Assembly (NCBI GenBank): GCA_934875675.1
Contig: CAKXIK010000067.1
Span: 1-12,376, forward strand
DNA: 12,376 nt
Reading direction: 5' to 3'
Origin: an uncultured bacterium
Lineage (GTDB): Bacteria; Bacillota; Clostridia; Oscillospirales; Acutalibacteraceae
A model generated the notes under the pieces. That model had not been told where the DNA came from, made no database searches, and saw only the letters and a program-made list of their open reading frames with translations. Positions 6,297 to 12,376 of the stretch are shown piece after piece. The first letter of the stretch is position 1; every line of letters begins with the position of its first letter. Both the position numbers and the translations under genes were made by a program.

Positions 6297-6944
6297 TTAT
6301 TTCATATATTTACGGAAGTTATTCCGTGTCTTGCGATACGAAAGCCAGTGACGAAAGTTTTTCAAGAAATAATTTCCAAAATACAAAACAACATTGAGAA
6401 GCGAAAAAATAATTGCAATTCTTGCGCTCCAAGTTCCCACGATCAGTGAATAGGCCATCAGCACCAGATCAAATATGGCAAGATATTTAACCTTGAGTGG
6501 AATAAAGAAAAAGAGCATTACTTGATAATTTGGGTAAAAAAATGCGAAAGCAAGAAACAGCGAGAGATTGAGATATTCATTAAAGCCATATCCGGTAAAA
6601 AGCGCTGCAAGAATAGCCCCCACCATCCCGGTGAGATAAAACAGACAAAACCGGAATGAACCCCATTCACGTTCCAACGCCTCACCAATCAAACAGTAAA
6701 AATACAGACTGAAGAGAATCCAAATCGGGGAACTGTTAACGGGGGCAAAAATAAAGGTAACCAGCCGCCAAACCTGCCCCTGCGCAACTTGCTTCATATT
6801 CAGCGCAAGCAAACTTCCGAGTCCTACCTGAGGCAAAAGAAAATCTGTAATAAATACAATCAGCATGCCACCGCAAATATAATACATCAAATGCGGAATC
6901 GCCAGTTTGCCTGCCTTGCGTTCCATTTTATTTAGTATACTCAT
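6297..6944 (-). CDS. Rhomboid-like integral membrane protein, probably not a protease
   Basis: This 215-residue protein has about six hydrophobic helices (roughly 18-36, 72-88, 98-116, 125-149, 155-172 and 175-193). It has rhomboid hallmarks: the loop motif WRLVTF (59-64), the helix-2 end LEREWGS (90-96) and YLTGMVGA (103-110) in helix 3. In active rhomboids a GxSG serine lies in helix 4 and a His in helix 6. Here the aligned helix-4 segment reads N126-L-S128-L, so the flanking glycines are lost, and helix 6 has no His. I infer a non-catalytic member of the rhomboid/derlin fold, of the type often annotated simply as membrane protein in Clostridia. The C-terminus is strongly basic (RHWLSYRKTRNNFRKYMK), likely cytoplasmic. 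The ATG at 6944 has only a distant AAAGG site (spacing about 13); an internal Met7 has no better site. It leads the operon with the cupin and is divergent from the transporter gene. Confidence 0.82.
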   Translation of the reverse strand: MSILNKMERKAGKLAIPHLMYYICGGMLIVFITDFLLPQVGLGSLLALNMKQVAQGQVWRLVTFIFAPVNSSPIWILFSLYFYCLIGEALEREWGSFRFCLFYLTGMVGAILAALFTGYGFNEYLNLSLFLAFAFFYPNYQVMLFFFIPLKVKYLAIFDLVLMAYSLIVGTWSARIAIIFSLLNVVLYFGNYFLKNFRHWLSYRKTRNNFRKYMK

Positions 6945-7002
6945 GTTTTGTTATCATACCTTTCAGCAAATTGCCACAATCACTTCAAACTAATTTGTTA
7001 AC

Positions 7003-7031
7003 ATAATATCAAATTATTCCTTGAATTGCAA
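7003..7031 (-). promoter_or_regulatory. Predicted promoter of the rhomboid-cupin operon
   Basis: On the minus strand TTGCAA (7031-7026) and TATTAT (7008-7003) are 17 bases apart. Transcription would start near 6996, giving a leader of about 52 nt before the ATG at 6944. Confidence 0.5.
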
Positions 7032-7040
7032 GTTTGGCAA

Positions 7041-7078
7041 CATAAAATTTACAAATTGCAAATTGTGTAAATTTTATG
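7041..7078. repeat. 12-bp inverted repeat between divergent promoters (candidate operator)
   Basis: cataaaatttac (7041-7052) and its exact reverse complement gtaaattttatg (7067-7078) flank a 14-base spacer holding the direct repeat caaattg caaattg. It lies just upstream of the predicted -35 boxes of both divergent promoters (7031 on minus, 7106 on plus). That position suits a regulator acting on both, although AT-rich DNA raises the chance of coincidence. Confidence 0.5.
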
Positions 7079-7105
7079 CATTGTTTACAAAATAGAAATT
7101 TTTAA

Positions 7106-7134
7106 TTGAAGATTACAATACAATGTGTTAAAAT
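7106..7134 (+). promoter_or_regulatory. Predicted promoter of the sugar transporter gene
   Basis: TTGAAG (7106-7111) and TAAAAT (7129-7134) are separated by 17 bases. Transcription would start near 7141, giving a leader of about 73 nt to the ATG at 7214. Confidence 0.6.
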
Positions 7135-7145
7135 AAAATCATTAT

Positions 7146-7196
7146 CGGAAGGCCCACTGTGTGCGGATTCATCTTTTGCAGATGCGGCGGGTTCCG
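7146..7196 (+). promoter_or_regulatory. Structured leader before the sugar transporter gene
   Basis: The leader can fold with an outer stem cggaa-(gg bulge)-ccc (7146-7155) to gggttccg (7189-7196) and an inner hairpin catct/agatg (7170-7174 with 7180-7184). The outer stem ends five bases before the AAGGAG site (7201-7206), so its formation could affect translation. I recognise no named riboswitch class. Confidence 0.35.
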
Positions 7197-7213
7197 TGTA
7201 AAGGAGTGTCCCT

Positions 7214-8497
7214 ATGAAGCTGAACACCAAACGCACAATTCTGGTCGGACTGGCGTTCTTATCAATCTGTTCCTTTTGGCAGTTGTATGACAGCATTGTT
7301 CCATTGATCCTGAAAAACACCTTTGCTGTCAGTGACACGATATCCGGCGTAATTATGGCTATGGATAACGTACTGGCAATTTTTCTGTTGCCTCTTTTCG
7401 GAGCACTCTCTGACAAAACCTCCACCCGGATTGGCCGCAGAACTCCGTTTATTTTGATTGGAACGGGCTGTGCCGTGGTATGTATGATGCTGATCCCGAT
7501 TGCAGACCACAACCGAACCATTGTTCTGTTTGCCGTTGCGCTTGGCCTAACCTTGCTTTCCATGGGACTTTATCGCTCGCCCGCCGTTGCGCTGATGCCC
7601 GATGTAACACCAAAGCCTCTGCGTTCCAAAGCAAACGCCATTATCAATTTAATGGGTGCTGTTGGCGGTGTTATTACACTCGGATTAATCCGCTTTCTGG
7701 TTCCGAAAGGGGATTCGCCCGATTACATTCCGCTATTTTTATGTGTTGCTGCCATTATGATTATCTCTGTCATAGTGCTTTTCGGTACCGTACGCGAAAA
7801 GCAGGCCTCTGCCGAAGCTTGTGCATTAAGCAACGATGAAGAGGAACGCACAGAAGGAACTTCTTCTACTCAAAAGAAAAAGTTGGCACCGGATGTTCGC
7901 CGCAGTATGATTTTTTTACTTGCCTCTGTTGCTTTTTGGTTTATGGGATATAATGCAGTTACAACTGCCTTTTCCCGCTATGCACAAATTCAGTGGGGCA
8001 TGGAAGGCGGAGGATTTGCCAACTGCTTGATGGTGGCAACGATTGCCGCAGTAATATCCTATATTCCGGTTGGCTTTCTTGCAACCAAATTCGGGCGCAA
8101 GAAAATGATTTTGGGCGGCGTTGCTCTGTTAGCTCTCTGCTTTATTGCCGGAGCGCTTGTAACTGCTTATACCCCCGCCATCAATATTATGTTTGCATTG
8201 GTTGGTATTGCGTGGGCCTTTATTAATGTCAATTCCTACCCTATGGTTGTTGAAATGGGACACGGAAGCGACGTGGGACGTTTTACAGGCTTTTATTATA
8301 CGTTTTCCATGGCCGCGCAGATTATTACGCCTATTCTTTCCGGTGTATTACTCGATCATGTGGGATACGGAACCCTGTTTCCCTACGCTGCAGTCTGCGT
8401 GGTGATTTCGTTTGTCACGATGACCCAAGTTCGACATGGAGATAGTAAACCAATGCCTCCCAAGAGCAAACTGGAGGCTTTTGATACGCCGGACTAA
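7214..8497 (+). CDS. Major facilitator transporter, sugar:cation symporter type (SLC45/GPH-like)
   Basis: This 427-residue protein is a polytopic inner-membrane transporter with about 12 helices split by a charged cytoplasmic loop (about 193-232, rich in Glu and Lys). The loop after helix 2 carries the signature GALSDKTSTRIGRRTPF (63-79), with Asp67 and Gly75-Arg-Arg77. A Gly-x-Arg-Arg-x-Pro ending is typical of the SLC45/sucrose-transporter and GPH sugar symporters rather than drug exporters. Helix 4-5 has LYRSPAVALMPDVTP, also typical of that group, and a weaker copy of the motif (GFLATKFGRKKM) follows helix 8. The likely role is uptake of a sugar, possibly a glucoside, with H+ or Na+; the exact substrate is unknown. 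No glycoside hydrolase gene adjoins it. The ATG at 7214 follows AAGGAG at 7201-7206 with seven bases spacing. The stop is followed by a 117-base gap with no clear terminator, so the phosphodiesterase gene could be reached by read-through. Confidence 0.88.
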   Translation: MKLNTKRTILVGLAFLSICSFWQLYDSIVPLILKNTFAVSDTISGVIMAMDNVLAIFLLPLFGALSDKTSTRIGRRTPFILIGTGCAVVCMMLIPIADHNRTIVLFAVALGLTLLSMGLYRSPAVALMPDVTPKPLRSKANAIINLMGAVGGVITLGLIRFLVPKGDSPDYIPLFLCVAAIMIISVIVLFGTVREKQASAEACALSNDEEERTEGTSSTQKKKLAPDVRRSMIFLLASVAFWFMGYNAVTTAFSRYAQIQWGMEGGGFANCLMVATIAAVISYIPVGFLATKFGRKKMILGGVALLALCFIAGALVTAYTPAINIMFALVGIAWAFINVNSYPMVVEMGHGSDVGRFTGFYYTFSMAAQIITPILSGVLLDHVGYGTLFPYAAVCVVISFVTMTQVRHGDSKPMPPKSKLEAFDTPD

Positions 8498-8544
8498 TGC
8501 AGTTTTTTATAAACTGACAAGCAAAAAATGACCTAATAACTGCA
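8498..8544 (+). other. Alternative short pairings after the transporter stop
   Basis: Directly after the stop, tgcagtt (8498-8504) is the exact reverse complement of aactgca (8538-8544). The overlapping cagttt (8499-8504) also pairs with aaactg nearby (about 8510-8515). Neither is followed at once by a T tract, so this is at best a weak terminator or mRNA 3'-end structure. Confidence 0.25.
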
Positions 8545-8614
8545 CAGATAAAGCTTTTACTTATTTTTTATGTTTTTCAAGTATGATTGTACGATCTATG
8601 AAAGGAAATCTGCT

Positions 8615-9436
8615 ATGATTTTTTGGATTATCTTGATTATAATCTTTGTTTTGATTGTTTTGCTGGGCTGGATGGTTGCTCCACAACTGAAAAAGCCCGA
8701 TTGGAGTTTACTTTTGGGGCGTGATTACGCGCACCGCGGTCTTCATACGGCAGATCAATCTGTACCGGAAAACAGCATGGCTGCTTTTCTCCGCGCTGTA
8801 GAACACAGGTTTGGAATTGAATTAGATGTTCAATTAACTGCAGACAATCAAATTGTTGTCTTTCACGATTCGACTTTAAAACGCATTTGCGGAATTGATC
8901 GACCCGTACATGATTTTACCTTCCAGCAACTTCGCGAGCTCCCGCTTGCCGGAACGGAAGAGCGTATTCCGTTATTTTCGGAGGTTCTTGATCTAGTTGG
9001 CGGACGCGTCCCTTTGATTGTGGAAATCAAGCACTATCATCAGCCGAAAAAATTATGCGAGATGACTGCGGCGCTGCTGGATGTTTACCCCGGACCGTAT
9101 TGTATTGAGTCGTTTCATCCATTGATTGTACGTTGGTTTAAAAAGAATCGTCCGCAGATAATTCGGGGACAATTGGCAGAAGATTACGGGAAATCCAAAT
9201 CTCTTTCACCAATTGCAGGATTTTTCGCTGGGAATTTACTCACCAATTTTTTAGCAAGACCTGACTTTATTGCATACCGGTTTAGTGACCGGAAACGATT
9301 TGCGGTACATGTTTGCTGCGAATGGTTGCACGCACAGCGTGTGTATTGGACATTACGTTCTGAAGCGGATTTGAATATCGCTGTCAACGAAAAAGCTGTA
9401 GGCATCTTTGAAAATTTTCTTCCCAAATCATCGTAA
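8615..9436 (+). CDS. Membrane-anchored glycerophosphodiester phosphodiesterase
   Basis: This 273-residue protein hydrolyses glycerophosphodiesters to glycerol-3-phosphate and an alcohol, using a metal-dependent TIM barrel. One N-terminal membrane helix (2-22) is followed by the GDPD domain. The domain shows His40-Arg41-Gly, Pro51-Glu52-Asn53, Glu69-x-Asp71 and His84-Asp, the full set of catalytic and Ca/Mg-binding residues, and IVEIKHY further on. The ATG at 8615 is chosen because AAAGGA (8601-8606) precedes it by eight bases. An in-frame ATG at 8570 would add 15 residues, but nothing resembles a ribosome site there. Topology is ambiguous: the chosen start has no basic residues before the helix and two Lys after it, while most anchored homologues face outward. 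Likely roles are turnover of phospholipid head groups or lipoteichoic-acid-derived glycerophosphates. It is followed directly by a strong terminator. Confidence 0.92.
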   Translation: MIFWIILIIIFVLIVLLGWMVAPQLKKPDWSLLLGRDYAHRGLHTADQSVPENSMAAFLRAVEHRFGIELDVQLTADNQIVVFHDSTLKRICGIDRPVHDFTFQQLRELPLAGTEERIPLFSEVLDLVGGRVPLIVEIKHYHQPKKLCEMTAALLDVYPGPYCIESFHPLIVRWFKKNRPQIIRGQLAEDYGKSKSLSPIAGFFAGNLLTNFLARPDFIAYRFSDRKRFAVHVCCEWLHAQRVYWTLRSEADLNIAVNEKAVGIFENFLPKSS

Positions 9437-9480
9437 AACAAGGGCAGGCTGAAAATCGCATTCAGCCTGCCCTTGTTTTA
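9434..9480. terminator. Perfect 20-bp bidirectional terminator
   Basis: Bases 9434-9453 and 9461-9480 are exact reverse complements, with a 7-base loop (aatcgca). Short A and T runs at the ends let it act on both strands: after the phosphodiesterase on plus and after the nucleotidyltransferase on minus. The TAA stop of the phosphodiesterase forms the first three bases of the stem. Confidence 0.92.
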
Positions 9481-9591
9481 TATACCGCCACTGATGATAA
9501 CTGCTAATTTCTTTTGAAACGGCAATTAAAAACCTACGGACAAACCGTTTCTAACTCAAAATCTCTATAATGGCTTCCTTGCAAGCTGGTT

Positions 9592-10362
9592 TTACATCGC
9601 TCCAAAGATCTGGATCAACATGTAATCTGCAAAATCGCAAAGCAACTCATTCGCTATTTCTGACGGAAATGGTGCTTCACTGCAATAGCTATCCCTTGCT
9701 GCTTGGATAACCGGGATATACTTCGCAGGGATCTGGCGCAGACACCACTCGGCTCCCTGCTTCTTGGAAAGAACTTGATCTTCCTTCTGGTAGGCATGCG
9801 CCCTGCAAAGATTCAGTATGACATACATGGGATTTTCTAAAATATCTTTTCGTGCATCTTCAATATCAAATTTGATGCTGTCCATATAATCCTGCTTGGG
9901 CACGGATTCAAATACGTCATCGACGTTTTTACCGCATAACGTAATTCCCACGGCTTTAACAACGGCAAAATGTGCTGCCAAATCCTGATCGGTGCCATTC
10001 ATGCGCGCACAGTATTCACTGATATCCGCACAGCAATCCTGTTTATGATAATTCGAAAAATGCAGTTCAAATGGAGTTGGATAAAGAAACTTGCTGCAAT
10101 ACTGCTCAAGTACGATGCTCATTTCTAAACCCTTTGGCGGGCACTCCCGATCAATTCTGAGCAATCTTTTCACGTATTCCTCTTTTTGCTCTTGGGTTGG
10201 TGGGGATTGAACGACGACTATAAAATCAATATCACTCTTGCTCCAATTGAAACAACCGAAAGCCAGAGATCCGTGCACATAGACACCAACCAAATTTTCC
10301 GAAAACACGGTCATGCACGCCGATTTAATCTGTTCCAGGATTTTCTTTGCCTGCGGCTCCAT
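9592..10362 (-). CDS. AadA-like nucleotidyltransferase (putative aminoglycoside adenylyltransferase)
   Basis: This 256-residue protein has the polymerase-beta nucleotidyltransferase core of ANT(3'')/ANT(9) enzymes, which transfer AMP to streptomycin or spectinomycin. The motif runs HGSLAFG (30-36), then Ser43-Asp44-Ile-Asp46 for metal binding. Glu80 in LEMSIVL matches the catalytic base of AadA (Glu87). The C-terminal helical domain has PTPFELHFS, the DLAAHFAVVKAVGITLCGK region, a DIEDA segment, and NPMYVILNLCRAHAYQKE followed by VLSKKQGAEW, as in AadA-type (DUF4111) proteins. Length is close to AadA (about 260). The ATG at 10362 follows AAAGGAG with good spacing. It is a single gene ending before the terminator at 9434-9480, with no integron, transposase or other mobility gene beside it. 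It therefore looks like a chromosomal homologue, and actual resistance activity or the natural substrate cannot be told from sequence. Confidence 0.85.
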   Translation of the reverse strand: MEPQAKKILEQIKSACMTVFSENLVGVYVHGSLAFGCFNWSKSDIDFIVVVQSPPTQEQKEEYVKRLLRIDRECPPKGLEMSIVLEQYCSKFLYPTPFELHFSNYHKQDCCADISEYCARMNGTDQDLAAHFAVVKAVGITLCGKNVDDVFESVPKQDYMDSIKFDIEDARKDILENPMYVILNLCRAHAYQKEDQVLSKKQGAEWCLRQIPAKYIPVIQAARDSYCSEAPFPSEIANELLCDFADYMLIQIFGAM

Positions 10363-10448
10363 ACAGTATGCTCCTTTCAGACCTAATTTCTTATGACAAG
10401 TTTTCTTGATTTTTATGCTGTTTCTGATGCAAAATTGTTATGAAACAT

Positions 10449-10477
10449 GTTATAGCGAAAGACTTGACCATAACCAA
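10449..10477 (-). promoter_or_regulatory. Candidate promoter of the nucleotidyltransferase gene
   Basis: On the minus strand TTGGTT (10477-10472) and TATAAC (10454-10449) are 17 bases apart, giving a leader of about 80 nt. The -35 match is only fair. An exact 7-bp inverted repeat, aatcaag/cttgatt (10477-10483 and 10493-10499), touches its upstream edge. That repeat could be an operator or a weak end signal for the SulP transcript; it has no T tract. Confidence 0.35.
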
Positions 10478-10513
10478 ATCAAGACCTATCACCTTGATTC
10501 AATTACAGTTTTA

Positions 10514-12196
10514 TTAAGATTCTGCCACTGCTGGTAAAACTTCATGTTCTATAAAGACCTTATCAATGCTGGTAAAGTAATTATCCTCTCTGGTGTTGGC
10601 TATAAATCCGGTTCGTTCCAACACCCTCCACACGGATGGGTTGATATCGGTAAAAGAATATTTTTTACCCTTTTGCTGCAAATCTTTAATCATCTCGCTA
10701 AGGGTATCAACGGAGGTAACATCAATATAAATAATACCACGAAATGAAAAAATGTAATGCTCATAATCGAATTTCAGCCGCTCCAGCTTTTTTGGCAATT
10801 CCTTGGCGTTTGCAAAAAACATTGCACCGGTCGAGTAAAGAATAATCGTGTTTTCCATTGTCGTGCCGTCTGCCAGCTCAACAGTGGAGGTTTCCACGTC
10901 GATTTTAGACAGATTTATGACTAACATAATGACAGAAACACCAACACCGATCAGAACGGCATAGGTAAGATCAAGAAATACCGTTGCTACCATGGTGATT
11001 ACAAACATTGCGACTGCATCCCACAATTTGTTTTTGAAATAATAGTTGATGCTATGCCATTCGTTCATACGAAACGCCGTAACAACGAGTACTCCTGCAA
11101 GTGCACCGTAGGGTACCTCACCGATCGCTTTTGAAAAAACAAACATGCACAACAACAGAAAAAATGACTGAAAAACACTCGTTAAGCGCGTTCTGCCACC
11201 ACTATTGATTGCAACGCTTGTTCTTGCAATGGCCGCCGTGGAAGGAACACCCCCGAAGAACGGGACAACCATATTTCCGATTCCCTGTGCAACTAATTCA
11301 ACATTGGAATCAAATTTTTCTTTTTTCATATTTGCAGCACATGTTCCGCAAAGTAAGCTTTCGATCATGCCAAGTGTTGCAATTGTGACCGCAGTCGGAA
11401 TAATATCTCTCACCATCTCAAGGTTAATAACTCCCAAGGTTAAATGCTCTGAATTGATCAATGAAGTCGGGATACTGCCAATTTTATTAATGTCAAATTT
11501 TAAGATAATCGAAACAACGGTAATAATAATGATAGCTACCAAACTTCCAGGTATATATTTAGACCATTTTTTCGGAAAAAATGCCATGATTAAAACAACT
11601 GCCAACGAACAGATAACAGCTATGTAATTGATATCACCAAGCGAATTGGCACAAAAGTCAATCACCTTGCCGATTGTGTTAGATCCGTTGAGCGATACGC
11701 CGAAAAAGTTTCCGACTTGTCCTAATGCAATAATGATTGCAATTCCCGAAGTAAAGCCGGTAACCACCGGACGGGGAATGAACTGCACCAACTTGCCGAA
11801 TTTCAACAGGCCTGCGATAAACATAATTGCCCCAGCCAAAAAACATGCAAGGAACATTCCCATCAGCCCATATTGACTGGCGACTACACTTGCTAAAACA
11901 ACCGTCATTGCACCGGTGGGACCTGAAATCTGAAAGCTTCCGCCGCCAAGCATTCCTGTAACGATTCCTGTAATGATGGCCGTGATGAGTCCTGCTGAAA
12001 TTCCGATTGCGGCATTTTGTGCATTTACGCTTGCCGCACCAAAGGCGAGCGCCAATGGCAACGCGACTGCACCGACTGTCATGCCGGCAAGAACATCCTT
12101 TATCAGATATGATGCATTATACCCTCTAAATTCATTGGCAAATATTTTTTTGTAATGCTTAAAAAATTGTCGTTTTTTTGTAGCCTGATTGTTCAT
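10514..12196 (-). CDS. SulP-family inorganic anion transporter with C-terminal STAS domain
   Basis: This 560-residue inner-membrane protein belongs to the SLC26/SulP family, which moves sulfate, bicarbonate or other small anions. The membrane part spans about residues 30-430. It opens with VALPLALAFG (44-53) and continues to SFQISGPTGAMTVV (87-100), the family signature in helix 3. Further on, NVELVAQGIGN and GGVPSTAAIARTSV match the conserved helix 8-10 region. The cytoplasmic STAS domain (about 440-550) contains YIDVTSVD (490-497) at the place of the anti-sigma-antagonist phosphorylation loop, and NPSVWRVLERTGF near its end. Length is normal and no part is missing. The substrate is not predictable; no sulfate-assimilation or carbonic anhydrase gene lies nearby. 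The ATG at 12196 follows TAGGAG at a slightly long spacing. No strong terminator follows in the 151-base gap to the nucleotidyltransferase, so some read-through into that gene is possible. Confidence 0.93.
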   Translation of the reverse strand: MNNQATKKRQFFKHYKKIFANEFRGYNASYLIKDVLAGMTVGAVALPLALAFGAASVNAQNAAIGISAGLITAIITGIVTGMLGGGSFQISGPTGAMTVVLASVVASQYGLMGMFLACFLAGAIMFIAGLLKFGKLVQFIPRPVVTGFTSGIAIIIALGQVGNFFGVSLNGSNTIGKVIDFCANSLGDINYIAVICSLAVVLIMAFFPKKWSKYIPGSLVAIIIITVVSIILKFDINKIGSIPTSLINSEHLTLGVINLEMVRDIIPTAVTIATLGMIESLLCGTCAANMKKEKFDSNVELVAQGIGNMVVPFFGGVPSTAAIARTSVAINSGGRTRLTSVFQSFFLLLCMFVFSKAIGEVPYGALAGVLVVTAFRMNEWHSINYYFKNKLWDAVAMFVITMVATVFLDLTYAVLIGVGVSVIMLVINLSKIDVETSTVELADGTTMENTIILYSTGAMFFANAKELPKKLERLKFDYEHYIFSFRGIIYIDVTSVDTLSEMIKDLQQKGKKYSFTDINPSVWRVLERTGFIANTREDNYFTSIDKVFIEHEVLPAVAES

Positions 12197-12237
12197 TGGC
12201 AGTGCATCTCCTATATATTTTTTTATGTATCATAAAT

Positions 12238-12253
12238 GTATATTCTGATATAC
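12238..12253. promoter_or_regulatory. Small inverted repeat upstream of the SulP gene
   Basis: gtatat (12238-12243) and atatac (12248-12253) are separated by tctg. A direct repeat atgtat (12225-12230 and 12236-12241) is spaced by one helical turn. This lies 42 bases upstream of the SulP start. It could be an operator, but no convincing promoter was found beside it. Confidence 0.25.
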
Positions 12254-12260
12254 CATCTGC

Positions 12261-12295
12261 AAAAAAATATGCCTGCTTTGCAGACATATTTTTTT
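12261..12295. terminator. A/T-flanked hairpin upstream of the SulP gene, probable bidirectional terminator
   Basis: An 11-bp arm (12261-12271, seven A then tatg) pairs with catattttttt (12285-12295). A single c/a mismatch and an inner ctgc/gcag stem (12273-12276 with 12280-12283) follow, around a three-base loop. The A7 and T7 ends suit termination on either strand. It would end a gene to the right of the window or, if the SulP promoter lies further upstream, act as an attenuator in its leader. Confidence 0.7.
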
Positions 12296-12376
12296 CGCGA
12301 ATTGCAATAGTTTAAGAATTTCATAGTGACTAATGGTAGAACGAAGTGGGATTGCGGAGAGAGGGCGAAGCCCGAA
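12296..12376. other. Unassigned right edge
   Basis: The last 81 bases contain no supported gene. Two minus-strand frames are open to the edge, but they would run through the hairpin at 12261-12295 and do not look like protein. A gggc-gaa-gccc hairpin at 12363-12373 stands out by its high GC content and may belong to a repeat or RNA element beyond the window. Confidence 0.4.

Noticed and set aside
9481..9591. Short minus-strand frames just after the nucleotidyltransferase stop that could be a broken C-terminus
   Set aside because: The protein already has the normal family length and the out-of-frame residues do not match the expected C-terminal pattern.
12296..12376. Two minus-strand frames open to the right edge
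   Set aside because: Both would read through the hairpin, have no ribosome site, and have composition unlike real genes.

Overview
The window looks like a chromosomal segment of a low-to-middle GC member of the Firmicutes, most likely class Clostridia (Oscillospiraceae/Ruminococcaceae-like). The signs are strong AGGAG-type ribosome binding sites before nearly every gene, GTG/TTG starts, intrinsic hairpin-plus-T terminators, sigma-A-type promoters, and the protein families present. This assignment is an inference. There are no rRNA or tRNA genes, no CRISPR array, no insertion sequence and no phage genes.

Layout, left to right. (1) The 3' end of an unrecognised gene (3-299, +), closed by an intrinsic terminator. 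(2) A three-gene plus-strand operon (promoter about 380-408, terminator 5509-5562). It encodes a divergent type IIA topoisomerase: a GyrB/ParE-like ATPase-TOPRIM subunit (544-2526) and a GyrA/ParC-like cleavage subunit (2672-4912, probably a TTG start). The third gene is a small membrane-anchored protein of unknown function (4930-5487). (3) A minus-strand group: a rhomboid-like membrane protein without recognisable catalytic residues (6944-6297), a single-domain cupin (6262-5936) and a 57-residue protein (5847-5674). The ribosome binding site of the 57-residue gene lies inside a terminator-like hairpin. (4) Divergently transcribed from the rhomboid gene, a major facilitator of the sugar/cation symporter type (7214-8497), then a membrane-anchored glycerophosphodiester phosphodiesterase (8615-9436), closed by a perfect 20-bp terminator. 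(5) A minus-strand AadA-like nucleotidyltransferase (10362-9592) and, upstream of it, a SulP anion transporter with a STAS domain (12196-10514).

The genes do not form one pathway. Only the topoisomerase operon is a clear functional unit. Both subunits keep the catalytic residues (ATPase Glu44, TOPRIM Glu440/Asp522/Asp524/Asp526, cleavage Tyr141). They depart from textbook gyrase/topo IV at several defining positions: a GTNGLG motif instead of GLHGVG, Ala at the quinolone Ser83 position, no Arg at the coumarin Arg136 position, and no GyrA box. The most likely reading is an additional type II enzyme for decatenation or relaxation, running beside a housekeeping gyrase encoded elsewhere.

The most interesting non-coding signals are the hairpin that holds the ribosome binding site of the 57-residue gene, a 12-bp inverted repeat between the divergent rhomboid and transporter promoters, and structured leaders before the topoisomerase and transporter genes. 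All structure calls were made by eye and have not been folded computationally.
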